A stretch of DNA of 7,342 nt from Marinilabilia sp. UBA5340 (lineage in GTDB: Bacteria; Bacteroidota; Bacteroidia; Bacteroidales; Marinilabiliaceae): the NCBI GenBank assembly GCA_002411085.1, contig DHQK01000187.1, positions 14,366-21,707 on the forward strand, in the 5' to 3' direction. This document shows positions 1-6,958 of the stretch, piece after piece; position 1 is the first letter of the stretch, and every line of letters starts with the position of its first letter. The position numbers and the translations under genes are program-made. The notes under the pieces were generated by a model that was not told where the DNA came from, did no database searches, and was given only the letters and a program-made list of their open reading frames with translations.

Positions 1-335
1 TCGTGATCCGCAAAATAGCCAATGCGTCTGTTGAACCCCTGTTTCAGCGAATTGTACACAAACGCCTTTGAATCCTCATTGGGATAAAGCATCAGTGAGA
101 CATCCGAGTAACCTGGAATTTCCTCACGAAACTTAAGAAGAAACTTTTGTATTTCAGCCTGCTGCCGTGCCGGATCATTTGGTTCTTCATAGCAAAGGCG
201 CACAAATGCCTTTAAATTATCGAAAACGAAATTGGGCAAAAAAACTTCGGCCCGTTCTCCCAGAGAGGCATACAATTCGATATATTCGCGTGCTTCCTGT
301 CGCAAAAAAGCTTTTGGAACTCCTTGGATCTGCAT
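1..335 (-). CDS. Unrecognised protein, N-terminal 111 residues (cut by left window edge)
   Basis: An open frame runs without a stop from an ATG at 335 to the left edge. The product starts MQIQGVPKAFLRQEAREYIE and continues as a soluble, charged, probably mostly helical sequence; later pieces read FVFDNLKAFVRLCYEEPNDP and KQGFNRRIGYFADH. There is no signal peptide or membrane segment in the visible part. I do not recognise the family and assign no function. AAGGA lies just three bases upstream of the ATG, too close for an ideal ribosome-binding site. The gene is separated from hflC by 284 bp containing a strong terminator, so it is probably its own transcription unit. The good amino-acid composition and long open frame argue that it is real. 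Confidence 0.75.
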   Translation of the reverse strand, partial: MQIQGVPKAFLRQEAREYIELYASLGERAEVFLPNFVFDNLKAFVRLCYEEPNDPARQQAEIQKFLLKFREEIPGYSDVSLMLYPNEDSKAFVYNSLKQGFNRRIGYFADH

Positions 336-487
336 AATTCCTTAAGGTTAAAAATCTGGTTAATAAAATGTCCTTTGGTTCAGTAGGTAACTCATGGCTG
401 AAAAACTAAATTCATTACATGGATCAGCCCTGAAGAAAAACACTTAAAATCTGCTCATTTCAAGTGCCTTTTTGTTTCGAAATATTA

Positions 488-495
488 CAAATATA
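488..495 (-). promoter_or_regulatory. Possible -7 element (TATATTTG) for the 1-335 gene
   Basis: Read on the minus strand this is TATATTTG, an exact match to the Bacteroidota -7 consensus TAnnTTTG. It lies about 150 bases upstream of the ATG at 335, downstream of the hflC terminator. I could not find a convincing TTG-type -33 element at the usual spacing, so the call rests on the -7 match alone in A/T-rich sequence. Confidence 0.25.
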
Positions 496-540
496 GCCAT
501 AGCAAAATCGAAATAAAAGTAAATGCCAGTGATTTTTCAT

Positions 541-609
541 CAAAAAAAACGCATATTAACAGGTGGTTACACTTATTGTAACATCCTGAGAAATATGCGC
601 TTTTCTTTT
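541..609 (-). terminator. Long hairpin terminator at the end of the hflC operon
   Basis: CGCATATT (550-557) pairs with AATATGCG (592-599). Inside that, CAGG (560-563) pairs with CCTG (585-588), and GTTAC (566-570) pairs with GTAAC (578-582) around a 7-base loop (571-577). Small internal loops separate the three stem blocks. A run of eight A's lies at 542-549, giving a U-tract in the minus-strand transcript, and TTTTCTTTT follows at 601-609, so it could act in both directions. It begins 10 bases beyond the hflC stop codon, the expected place for the end of the operon. Confidence 0.8.
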
Positions 610-619
610 ATTCTCCGTT

Positions 620-1561
620 TTAACGGGAACTTTTCAAATACTTGTACAACTCACTATCCGTAGAGAGAATTACATGGGTCTTTTCGTCAAAAGTTTTCTC
701 AAAAGTCTCCATTGATTTCATAAAACTGTACAGACTTCGTGAGGCAGCAGATTTATTATACGAAGAAGAATAGATACTTGCTGCTTCTCCATCTGCACGC
801 CCCATAATTTCCTCTGCCTGGCGGAAAGCTTCAGACTGAATGGATTTAAGTTCCCTTTCCTTTTCACCATTGATACGGGAGGCTTCTCCCTGCCCTTCAG
901 ATCTGAATTTATCAGCGATGCGATAACGCTCACTTTTCATACGCTCGTATACCTGAGTGCGGACATCTTCCACATAATTTATTCTCTTAAATCGGAAATC
1001 CATAATTTTCACACCCAGATCGGCTGTTTGCTCATTGGCTTGCTGAAGGATCATAGCCTGTATTTTTTCACGGCCAACCTCAATCTGCTCAAGGCTGTCT
1101 CCTATCAATTCACTGATAACACCTGTTGAGGAGGGCTGACGATTGCTGGTTCTAACCGCTTCAATCAAATTATGATTGGCTATAAAATCACGCGTTTCTC
1201 CATCCAGGATATCATCCAGTCGCGACTGGGCACCCATTTCATTTCTCAGACGCTTGAAGAACTGTAATGGATCAGTAATTTGCCAACGTGCGTAAGTATC
1301 CACAAAAATATACTTTTTGTCTTTGGTCGGAATCTGATTGGGATCTCCATCCCACTCCATAAATCGTTTTTCAAAGTAGTTGGCTGTCTGAATAAAAGGA
1401 ACCTTAAAATTGAGTCCCGGCGTAGTTACGGCATCGCCTACCGGTTTACCAAACTGGGTAATGACTACCTGTTCGGTTTCGTCAACCACATAGACACTTC
1501 CCGTTACAGTAATAAAGGCAAGAAAAAGAATTACTATGAGGCCTATTTTATTTCGTTTCAT
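620..1561 (-). CDS. hflC: HflC, SPFH/prohibitin-family modulator of the FtsH protease
   Basis: HflC partners HflK in a membrane complex that binds the AAA+ protease FtsH and modulates its degradation of membrane proteins; this is known from the E. coli family. The 313-residue product is close to the usual length. It has one N-terminal membrane segment (about residues 6-26), then the SPFH/Band 7 domain (about 25-210) with the typical TQFGKPVGD and TPGLNFKVPF stretches, then an Ala/Glu-rich coiled-coil region (about 205-270). The end carries the HflC-like YSFMKSMETFEKTF and VILSTDSELYKYLK motifs. The ATG at 1561 sits directly before the anchor. Its leader (ACAAAACAAAAACTT) has no Shine-Dalgarno sequence. 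It is the last gene of the group, 118 bp after hflK, and is followed by a strong terminator. Confidence 0.95.
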   Translation of the reverse strand: MKRNKIGLIVILFLAFITVTGSVYVVDETEQVVITQFGKPVGDAVTTPGLNFKVPFIQTANYFEKRFMEWDGDPNQIPTKDKKYIFVDTYARWQITDPLQFFKRLRNEMGAQSRLDDILDGETRDFIANHNLIEAVRTSNRQPSSTGVISELIGDSLEQIEVGREKIQAMILQQANEQTADLGVKIMDFRFKRINYVEDVRTQVYERMKSERYRIADKFRSEGQGEASRINGEKERELKSIQSEAFRQAEEIMGRADGEAASIYSSSYNKSAASRSLYSFMKSMETFEKTFDEKTHVILSTDSELYKYLKSSR

Positions 1562-1614
1562 AAGTTTTTGTTTTGTAATAATACATGGGATAAATTTCTC
1601 CGATCTTCTCCCAT
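1558..1614 (-). CDS. Possible 18-codon leader ORF overlapping the hflC start
   Basis: In the hflK-hflC gap an ATG at 1614 opens a frame encoding MGEDRRNLSHVLLQNKNL. Its TGA stop overlaps the hflC ATG as ATGA (1558-1561). This arrangement would allow translational coupling to hflC. No ribosome-binding site precedes it and the peptide resembles nothing I know. A frame this short can easily occur by chance. Confidence 0.15.
   Translation of the reverse strand: MGEDRRNLSHVLLQNKNL
1585..1614 (-). repeat. Short inverted repeat in the hflK-hflC gap
   Basis: ATGGGA (1585-1590) and TCCCAT (1609-1614) are perfect complements separated by 18 bases. In the minus-strand mRNA the loop contains GGAGAA-type purine repeats (GGAGAAGATCGGAGAA). 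It has no U-tract, so it is not an intrinsic terminator. It could be an mRNA processing or stability element between the two cistrons. The stem is only 6 bp, so the call is weak. Confidence 0.25.
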
Positions 1615-1679
1615 TTACATCTGCTGCTTCGCGAACCTGCTCTATTCACAATAATCAATAAACAAAACAGGCTAAAGCA

Positions 1680-2702
1680 TTACTGCTGAGCATTAAGCTT
1701 TTTCACGTTGTCCATTTGCATTTGCAAAAGTGGTAATACATTATTTCCTTCCTGATCGGTGATAATTTTATTACCTAAACGAGGCAGAACTTCCTGCAAG
1801 GTTTCCAGGTATATTCTTTCACGGGTTACTTCCGGTGCCCTCACATATTCGGTATAAAGTTCGTTGAAGCGGGCTACCTGACCTTTGGCATTATTAACCC
1901 TCTCCACAGCATAACCTTCGGCCTTTTGAATGGTTTCTTCGGCCTGGCCCTTAGCTTTAGGAATTACCTTGTTATATTCCGACTTGGCCTGATTTATAAG
2001 GGTTTCTTTCTCCTGTTGTGCTTCGTTCACAGCATTGAACGCAGCTTTCACCGGATCAGGGGGATTAACATCCTGCAATACCACCTGATCTATTTTCACT
2101 CCAAGTTCATAATTATTGGACAGTTCCTGAATAAGCTGCTGGACACTGGAGGCAATTTCTGCGCGGCCAACGGTCAATACTTCATTTACAGTGCGATCTC
2201 CTACAATCTGGCGAACAGCTCCTTCAGAAACATCGCGTAAGGTAGATTCAGGATTTCGAACCCTAAATAAAAACTTATAGGGATCGTTGATTCGGTACTG
2301 TACAACCCATTCCACATCGGCCAGATTAAGATCTCCCGTGAGCATCAATGACTCATCACGGGTACCACTTTTAGTGTACTCCGACCGCATATTAGTGCTG
2401 GTGGTTCTAAATCCGAATTCGAGTTTTTGCTGCCTTTCAACCGGAACTTTGTATACAGTTTCAATAAAGGGGATTTTAAAATTCAATCCCGGCATTACAG
2501 TTTTGGTGTACTTACCAAAACGGACAATCACTCCGGCTTCTTCGGGGCCTACCTGAAAAAAACCACTCCAGGCAATTACCACAACTACGATAACCGCAAT
2601 GACGGAACGTATGTTCTGAAGTAGCTTCTTCAGGACAGGAGGCACCTCCTGATTAGAAAATTCAAATTCACTCATATATTCATCTGTTTTTCTCCCATTC
2701 AT
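1680..2702 (-). CDS. hflK: HflK, SPFH/prohibitin-family modulator of the FtsH protease
   Basis: HflK is the larger partner of HflC in the membrane-anchored complex that regulates FtsH. The 340-residue product has one membrane segment (about residues 32-50, rich in V and I). An SPFH domain follows (about 50-220), with GVIVRFGKY and PGLNFKIPFIETVYKVPVER. The family-typical DVNPPDPVKAAFNAVNEAQQ (211-230) leads into an Ala/Glu/Lys coiled coil (about 225-280) and an APEVTRERIYLETLQEVL stretch (289-306). It is shorter than E. coli HflK (about 420 residues), mainly because the Gly/Pro-rich N-terminal extension is missing; the C-terminal tail is Gln-rich. An alternative start is the ATG at 2675 (MSEFEFSN), nine codons in, and neither has a convincing Shine-Dalgarno sequence. 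It lies 34 bp after the trehalose gene with no visible promoter or terminator between, so co-transcription is likely. Confidence 0.95.
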   Translation of the reverse strand: MNGRKTDEYMSEFEFSNQEVPPVLKKLLQNIRSVIAVIVVVVIAWSGFFQVGPEEAGVIVRFGKYTKTVMPGLNFKIPFIETVYKVPVERQQKLEFGFRTTSTNMRSEYTKSGTRDESLMLTGDLNLADVEWVVQYRINDPYKFLFRVRNPESTLRDVSEGAVRQIVGDRTVNEVLTVGRAEIASSVQQLIQELSNNYELGVKIDQVVLQDVNPPDPVKAAFNAVNEAQQEKETLINQAKSEYNKVIPKAKGQAEETIQKAEGYAVERVNNAKGQVARFNELYTEYVRAPEVTRERIYLETLQEVLPRLGNKIITDQEGNNVLPLLQMQMDNVKKLNAQQ

Positions 2703-2736
2703 TTGGGAATTTAAAATTGATTCACAACTTTTTCAG

Positions 2737-4962
2737 TTAATGATTTTCAGACATCACTCTAAGGAAATTCCTCACTGCATCGACAGTTTCCAGTTTGTAA
2801 GAAGCATTGGTATGCTTGATTCCTACTTTAATGGTAACAGCTTCCGGAGGCAACTCTTTGAAAAGATATTCATCCGTCCAGTCATCACCCATGGCCACAA
2901 TATAATCGAACTGCTTGTTTAGCAAATACCTGTTGGCAGCAACACCTTTATTGATCCCACCGGTTTTGACCTCCACCACTTTATTCCCTTCCATAATTTC
3001 CAAATTGTGATTGGCCACCATGGTTGTCAACTCATCCTTTAACTCCTTGGCGCGTAATTCTCCAAGTTCTGCTTCTGCTTTTTCATAGTGCCATACCAGA
3101 GAGTAATTTTTCTCCTCAAGATAAGTTCCCGGGGTTCGGACAACAAAGCTGTCAAGGATAGGACGCACCATTGGCATCCATGAATTAGTAGCATTTGTTA
3201 ACATCTGCCATTCACCTCCCCGCTCGCGCATCCATACGCCATGCTCACTGATAAGACTCACATCCGACTTGTCGAACCATTTGCTTAAGGTCTCTTTGTC
3301 GCGACCACTGATAAGAATCACTTCATTCCGTTCATCATTAGTCAGGTTATTCAAAATTTCATGCAGCGGATTATCGGGAGCTGCACTGGGTTCGGCTTCC
3401 CGTGTAACCTTCTTGAAATGCGTAAGAGTTCCATCATAATCCAGAAAAATAGCTCTGGATTTGGCTTTAGAAAAGTCATCCAGCAACCTCTTACTAAGCT
3501 TGGGCGTGATCTTCTTGGCCAGAAAGTCCTGTTGAATCTGGTCAATACGCTTGAGGGAAGAAATAAATTGCTCGGCCCATTTAAACACATCATAGCGCTT
3601 CAGTCGTTTCTGGATCACCGACATCCGGGAACGCTGTTCATCAATAGGCATCTCAAGTGCCTGTTTAATAGCATCAGCGACTTCACTCTCATGGTTTGGA
3701 TTTATTACAATGGCCTCTCCCATCTCTTTCACAACACCTGTCATTTCACTGATAATCATGACCCCGGTCTGATTGGTTCGTGAAGCCACATACTCTTTGG
3801 CTACCAGATTCATGCCATCGCGAACCGGTGTCAATAATGCCACATCACTCATACTGTATAATTCCACAAGGTTTTCGAATGGCAGGGAGCGATAGAAATA
3901 CCATACCGGAGCATAATTTACAGTACCATAAAGACCATTGATACGACCTACCAACTCATCCACCTCCCGTTTAAGACGCTGGTATTGAGGCACACTATTG
4001 CGTGAAGGAACAGCAAGCATGACCAGTGTAACCTTGGTGCGATATTGGGGATACTTCTCCAGAAATTTCTCAAAAGCTCTCAAACGATTGGGAATTCCCT
4101 TTGAGTAATCAAGCCGGTCGATGGATAGAATCAACTTACGGTCGGGAGATACCAGAAAATATTTCTCCAACTCCTGATGAAGTGATGATTTTTCCTGAAG
4201 TGGCTTGGATATGGTTTTGATGGCAGAATCGTGGAATTTATCGTAATCAATTCCCATTGGAAATGCATCGGCCAAAATAATTCTTTCGTTAATATGGATT
4301 TGATTGAACGAAATTTCGTAACCAAAGAGACGGCGGACACTACTCAGGAAATGTCGCTCATAATCGTAAGTGTGAAACCCAATAAGATCAGCCCCCAGAA
4401 GACCATCCAACAATTCATTACGCCATGGAAGAATCCGAAAAACCTCATAAGAAGGAAAAGGAATATGCAGAAAAAAACCGATAGTTAAATCAGGGCGCCT
4501 GGCCTTTAACATCCCAGGAACCAGCATCAACTGGTAGTCGTGAACCCACACAAAATCATCCTCACCAACGACTTCGAGGGTTTTATCGGCAAACTTTTGG
4601 TTCACTTCTACGTAAGATTGCCAGAACTCGGGTGAATAATCTACATATTGATTGAAGTAATGAAAAAGGGGCCAGATAGTACGATTACAAAAACCTTCGT
4701 AAAAAGTATGCACTTCGTCCGCCGTAAGCGGAACTGTCTCGCAACCTTCCTTTCCCAGCAGATCCTCAATTTCGCTGAACTGATCGGCGGTATAGCTTTC
4801 GGTAGCAACTCCGGGCCACCCAATCCAGCGACCTTCAAAATCTTTGTAAACAGATTTCATTCCTGTAGCCAAACCTCCGACACTGGGTTTTAACAAAAAT
4901 TCATCATTTTCTGAAACTATACTGAATGGTAATCGGTTAGAAACTATGTGAAGTTTTTTCAT
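2737..4962 (-). CDS. otsAB: Bifunctional trehalose-6-phosphate synthase/phosphatase (OtsA-OtsB fusion)
   Basis: The enzyme joins UDP-glucose and glucose-6-phosphate into trehalose-6-phosphate, then dephosphorylates it to trehalose, a cytoplasmic stress protectant. Residues 1 to about 475 form a GT20 synthase. Residues matching the E. coli OtsA active site are present: R10, W49 (IGWPG), Y88, W97, D142 (VHDYQ), R283 and K288 (DRLDYSKG), D382 and E390 (RDGMNLVAKE). Residues about 500-741 form a HAD-type phosphatase with nucleophile D508 and acid D510 (LDYDGTLT), an ISGRD motif (551-555), K672 (GGINKG) and the Mg-binding GDDWTDE (692-698). Both halves look catalytically intact, so this does not look like the regulatory, inactive type found in plants. 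The ATG at 4962 gives MKKLHIVSNRLP, the normal family start; its leader is A-rich with no Shine-Dalgarno. It is first in the group with hflK and hflC and divergent from the GH15 gene. Confidence 0.97.
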   Translation of the reverse strand: MKKLHIVSNRLPFSIVSENDEFLLKPSVGGLATGMKSVYKDFEGRWIGWPGVATESYTADQFSEIEDLLGKEGCETVPLTADEVHTFYEGFCNRTIWPLFHYFNQYVDYSPEFWQSYVEVNQKFADKTLEVVGEDDFVWVHDYQLMLVPGMLKARRPDLTIGFFLHIPFPSYEVFRILPWRNELLDGLLGADLIGFHTYDYERHFLSSVRRLFGYEISFNQIHINERIILADAFPMGIDYDKFHDSAIKTISKPLQEKSSLHQELEKYFLVSPDRKLILSIDRLDYSKGIPNRLRAFEKFLEKYPQYRTKVTLVMLAVPSRNSVPQYQRLKREVDELVGRINGLYGTVNYAPVWYFYRSLPFENLVELYSMSDVALLTPVRDGMNLVAKEYVASRTNQTGVMIISEMTGVVKEMGEAIVINPNHESEVADAIKQALEMPIDEQRSRMSVIQKRLKRYDVFKWAEQFISSLKRIDQIQQDFLAKKITPKLSKRLLDDFSKAKSRAIFLDYDGTLTHFKKVTREAEPSAAPDNPLHEILNNLTNDERNEVILISGRDKETLSKWFDKSDVSLISEHGVWMRERGGEWQMLTNATNSWMPMVRPILDSFVVRTPGTYLEEKNYSLVWHYEKAEAELGELRAKELKDELTTMVANHNLEIMEGNKVVEVKTGGINKGVAANRYLLNKQFDYIVAMGDDWTDEYLFKELPPEAVTIKVGIKHTNASYKLETVDAVRNFLRVMSENH

Positions 4963-4986
4963 GGGTTTTAATTTTTATTTTGCTTT

Positions 4987-5017
4987 AAAGTATAGTGTTT
5001 TTTCTTTATTTTACAAA
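4987..5017 (-). promoter_or_regulatory. Candidate promoter for the otsAB-hflK-hflC group
   Basis: On the minus strand TTTG (5017-5014) is followed after 19 bases by TATACTTT (4994-4987). This resembles the Bacteroidota TTTG / TAnnTTTG pattern at normal spacing, although two of the six fixed -7 positions differ. Transcription would begin near 4980, leaving a short leader of roughly 17-20 bases before the ATG at 4962. Confidence 0.35.
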
Positions 5018-5022
5018 CTTTG
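5015..5022 (+). promoter_or_regulatory. Candidate -7 element for the GH15 gene
   Basis: AAACTTTG differs from TAnnTTTG at one fixed position. A start near 5029 would give a leader of about 40 bases and support translation from the ATG at 5071. No good TTG is found at the -33 distance; that stretch is only T-rich. The element overlaps the proposed -33 box of the divergent promoter. Confidence 0.25.
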
Positions 5023-5070
5023 CACCGTCAAATCATACAAAAACCAATAAGCTTGAACACACAAACGAAC

Positions 5071-6876
5071 ATGAACAACCTGGACTATGGCGTTGTCGGT
5101 AACGGGAAAAGTGCCGCATTAATATCAAAACAAGGATCGGTGGACTGGCTTTGTTTACCTAAGTTTGATTCTCCTTCCATTTTTGCATCCATTTTAGATA
5201 AGGATAAGGGAGGCCATTTCTCCATTGTTTCCGTTGCCGGAGCTGATATAACCCAAAGATATGAATTTCATTCCAATATATTAATTACGCGCTTTGAATG
5301 CGTGGATGGTACTTTTGAAATCCATGATTTCATGCCGAGGTATAAGTTGGATAACGGAAGCTATTATCTTCCACCCGATTTGATCCGATATATAAAACTA
5401 ATTGATGGAAAGCCCAAAGTCAAGATACATTTCGATCCGCGTTTGGAATATGCCAAATATGACACCCATATCACCTTCAATGGGAAGTATGTAAAAGCCT
5501 ACACTACCAAAGGCAGCTATGACTCGCTGTATTTGTATACAAGCATGGATAAGCTATCGGTGGTAGGACAACTCCCAATAACCATTGAAAAGGATCAATT
5601 CGTCCTTATCAGCTACAATCAGAAATTACTGGCTCAAGACATTAACAGGGCCTATCTGAAGTTGCAACGCACCAAAGTTTATTGGCTCAACTGGGCAGAA
5701 CGTACTACCCGCTTCAAGAGTTACAACGATGAGATAATGCGCAGTGCCCTGCTGCTGAAGATGCTTAGTTTCCAGAAAACAGGAGCCATCCTTGCCGCGG
5801 TCACTACATCATTGCCTGAAACCATTGGTGAAGTGCGTAACTGGGATTACCGATTTTGCTGGATCAGAGATGCATCCATGGTTATTAAGGTGATGACCAT
5901 GCTCGGGCATTTCAATGTAGCCCATAAATATCTGAATTTTATTATCGATCTGCTTCCTGACAAAGATGAAAAGATTCAGATCATGTATGGCATCAACGGG
6001 GAAAAGAAACTCACCGAGACGGAACTTCCTCATCTGTCGGGATACGAAAACAGCAAGCCGGTGCGCATAGGGAATGCTGCATATAAGCAAAAACAAAATG
6101 ATATCTACGGAATTCTGGTAGATGTGGTGTATCAGCTTTTTCATTTATTCACTACTTCGCTTGAGCACAGCGAGGAGTTATGGACCATTATCCGTAACAT
6201 CATAAAAGTAGTGGAACGCAACTGGCAAAAGCCCGACAAGGGAATATGGGAAATCCGCCATAGCACCAAACACTTTACATTCAGCAAGGTACTGTGCTGG
6301 GTAGCTGCCGACAGGGGAATAAAAATTGCAGAATTGCTTCATCAGAAAGAATACATAAAATCCTGGGGGCGGTTAAGAGATAAAATCAGGAATGATATCT
6401 TCAAAAATGCCTGGTCGGAGAAAAAGCAGGCTTTTACTCAGGCTTATGGTACGGAAGACCTGGATGCCTCTGTATTACTGATGGAAGCTTATGGTTTTAT
6501 CGAAGGTAACGATCCCAAATTCAAGAGTACAGTAAAAGCCATACAGCAAGAACTGGAATATGAAGGGTTGATGTATCGATACAAAAACAAGGATGATTTC
6601 GGACTGCCTTCTTCAGCTTTTACGATATGCTCATTCTGGCTGATCAGAGCACTATACAAAATTGGAGAAAAAGAAGAAGCGAAACAGAAATTCGATGAAC
6701 TATTGAAGCATTCGAACCACCTGGGACTGTTTAGCGAGGATCTCGATTTCAAAACCAAACGCATGCTTGGGAATTTCCCGCAGGCATATTCTCACCTGGC
6801 ATTAATCGATACAGCAATGTTACTGGCAGGGGGAGAAATATCCAGTGAGGAGAAGATTTTGGGGAATATTGGATAA
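5071..6876 (+). CDS. GH15 glycoside hydrolase with trehalase-like N-terminal domain (probable trehalase or glucoamylase)
   Basis: Family GH15 enzymes release glucose from alpha-glucosides by inversion; members include glucoamylases, glucodextranases and bacterial/archaeal trehalases. From the ATG at 5071 the product has 601 residues. A trehalase-type N-terminal beta domain (1 to about 190) opens with DYGVVGNGKSAALI and GSVDWLCLPKFDSPSIFAS. The (alpha/alpha)6 catalytic barrel (about 215-595) shows TTSLPE (245-250), NWDYRFCWIRDAS (257-269) and RIGNAAYKQKQNDIYG (332-347). The likely general acid is E394 (GIWEIR) and the likely base E556 (FSEDLD), before LGNFPQAYSHLALID. There is no signal peptide, so it should be cytoplasmic. 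A TTG at 5020 would add 17 residues (HRQIIQKPISLNTQTN after the initiator), but the family homology begins at DYGVVG and the candidate promoter overlaps that TTG, so I prefer 5071. Divergence from a trehalose synthase gene favours trehalose as substrate; sequence alone does not exclude maltooligosaccharides. Confidence 0.93.
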   Translation: MNNLDYGVVGNGKSAALISKQGSVDWLCLPKFDSPSIFASILDKDKGGHFSIVSVAGADITQRYEFHSNILITRFECVDGTFEIHDFMPRYKLDNGSYYLPPDLIRYIKLIDGKPKVKIHFDPRLEYAKYDTHITFNGKYVKAYTTKGSYDSLYLYTSMDKLSVVGQLPITIEKDQFVLISYNQKLLAQDINRAYLKLQRTKVYWLNWAERTTRFKSYNDEIMRSALLLKMLSFQKTGAILAAVTTSLPETIGEVRNWDYRFCWIRDASMVIKVMTMLGHFNVAHKYLNFIIDLLPDKDEKIQIMYGINGEKKLTETELPHLSGYENSKPVRIGNAAYKQKQNDIYGILVDVVYQLFHLFTTSLEHSEELWTIIRNIIKVVERNWQKPDKGIWEIRHSTKHFTFSKVLCWVAADRGIKIAELLHQKEYIKSWGRLRDKIRNDIFKNAWSEKKQAFTQAYGTEDLDASVLLMEAYGFIEGNDPKFKSTVKAIQQELEYEGLMYRYKNKDDFGLPSSAFTICSFWLIRALYKIGEKEEAKQKFDELLKHSNHLGLFSEDLDFKTKRMLGNFPQAYSHLALIDTAMLLAGGEISSEEKILGNIG

Positions 6877-6895
6877 GGAAATTACAGGGGATCGA

Positions 6896-6913
6896 CGGTA
6901 AGGTTTTATACCG
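6896..6913 (+). repeat. Small hairpin after the GH15 stop codon
   Basis: CGGTA (6896-6900) is complementary to TACCG (6909-6913) around an 8-base loop. It lies 20 bases after the stop codon and just before the strong terminator. It has no U-tract and may only help protect the 3' end, or be chance. Confidence 0.2.
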
Positions 6914-6922
6914 AAGGTAAAA

Positions 6923-6958
6923 TAAACTATACTGGGTCAAATCACCCAGTATAGTTTA
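6923..6958 (+). terminator. Perfect 15-bp hairpin terminator after the GH15 gene
   Basis: The arm at 6923-6937 (TAAACTATACTGGGT) is exactly complementary to 6944-6958 around the loop CAAATC (6938-6943). It lies 46 bases after the GH15 stop codon. In the plus direction only the stem-end TTT provides a U-run, followed by A's; in the minus direction the stem is followed by ATTTTACC. It may therefore work in both directions, stopping GH15 transcripts and any minus-strand transcript coming from the right. Confidence 0.75.

Noticed and set aside
394..447. Plus-strand 17-codon frame MAEKLNSLHGSALKKNT in the left intergenic region
   Set aside because: Very short, with only a weak AGG upstream, no promoter identified, and no recognisable similarity.
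1280..1654. 124-codon plus-strand open frame across the start of hflC
   Set aside because: It is antisense to hflC, rich in Cys/Phe/Tyr/Asn as expected for a shadow frame, and has no family features.
2637..2650. AGGAGG / CCTCCT palindrome inside hflK, giving a perfect AGGAGGTG on the minus strand
   Set aside because: It lies within codons 18-23, no ATG follows at a suitable distance, and the membrane anchor would be affected by any later start; it is best explained as coding sequence (QEVPPV).
3361..3783. 140-codon plus-strand open frame inside the trehalose gene
   Set aside because: It is antisense to the well-supported TPS/TPP coding sequence, and its translation has no recognisable motifs.
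5020..5070. TTG start extending the GH15 protein by 17 residues
   Set aside because: The added residues are low-complexity and outside the family homology, which begins immediately after the ATG at 5071; the TTG also overlaps the candidate -7 box.
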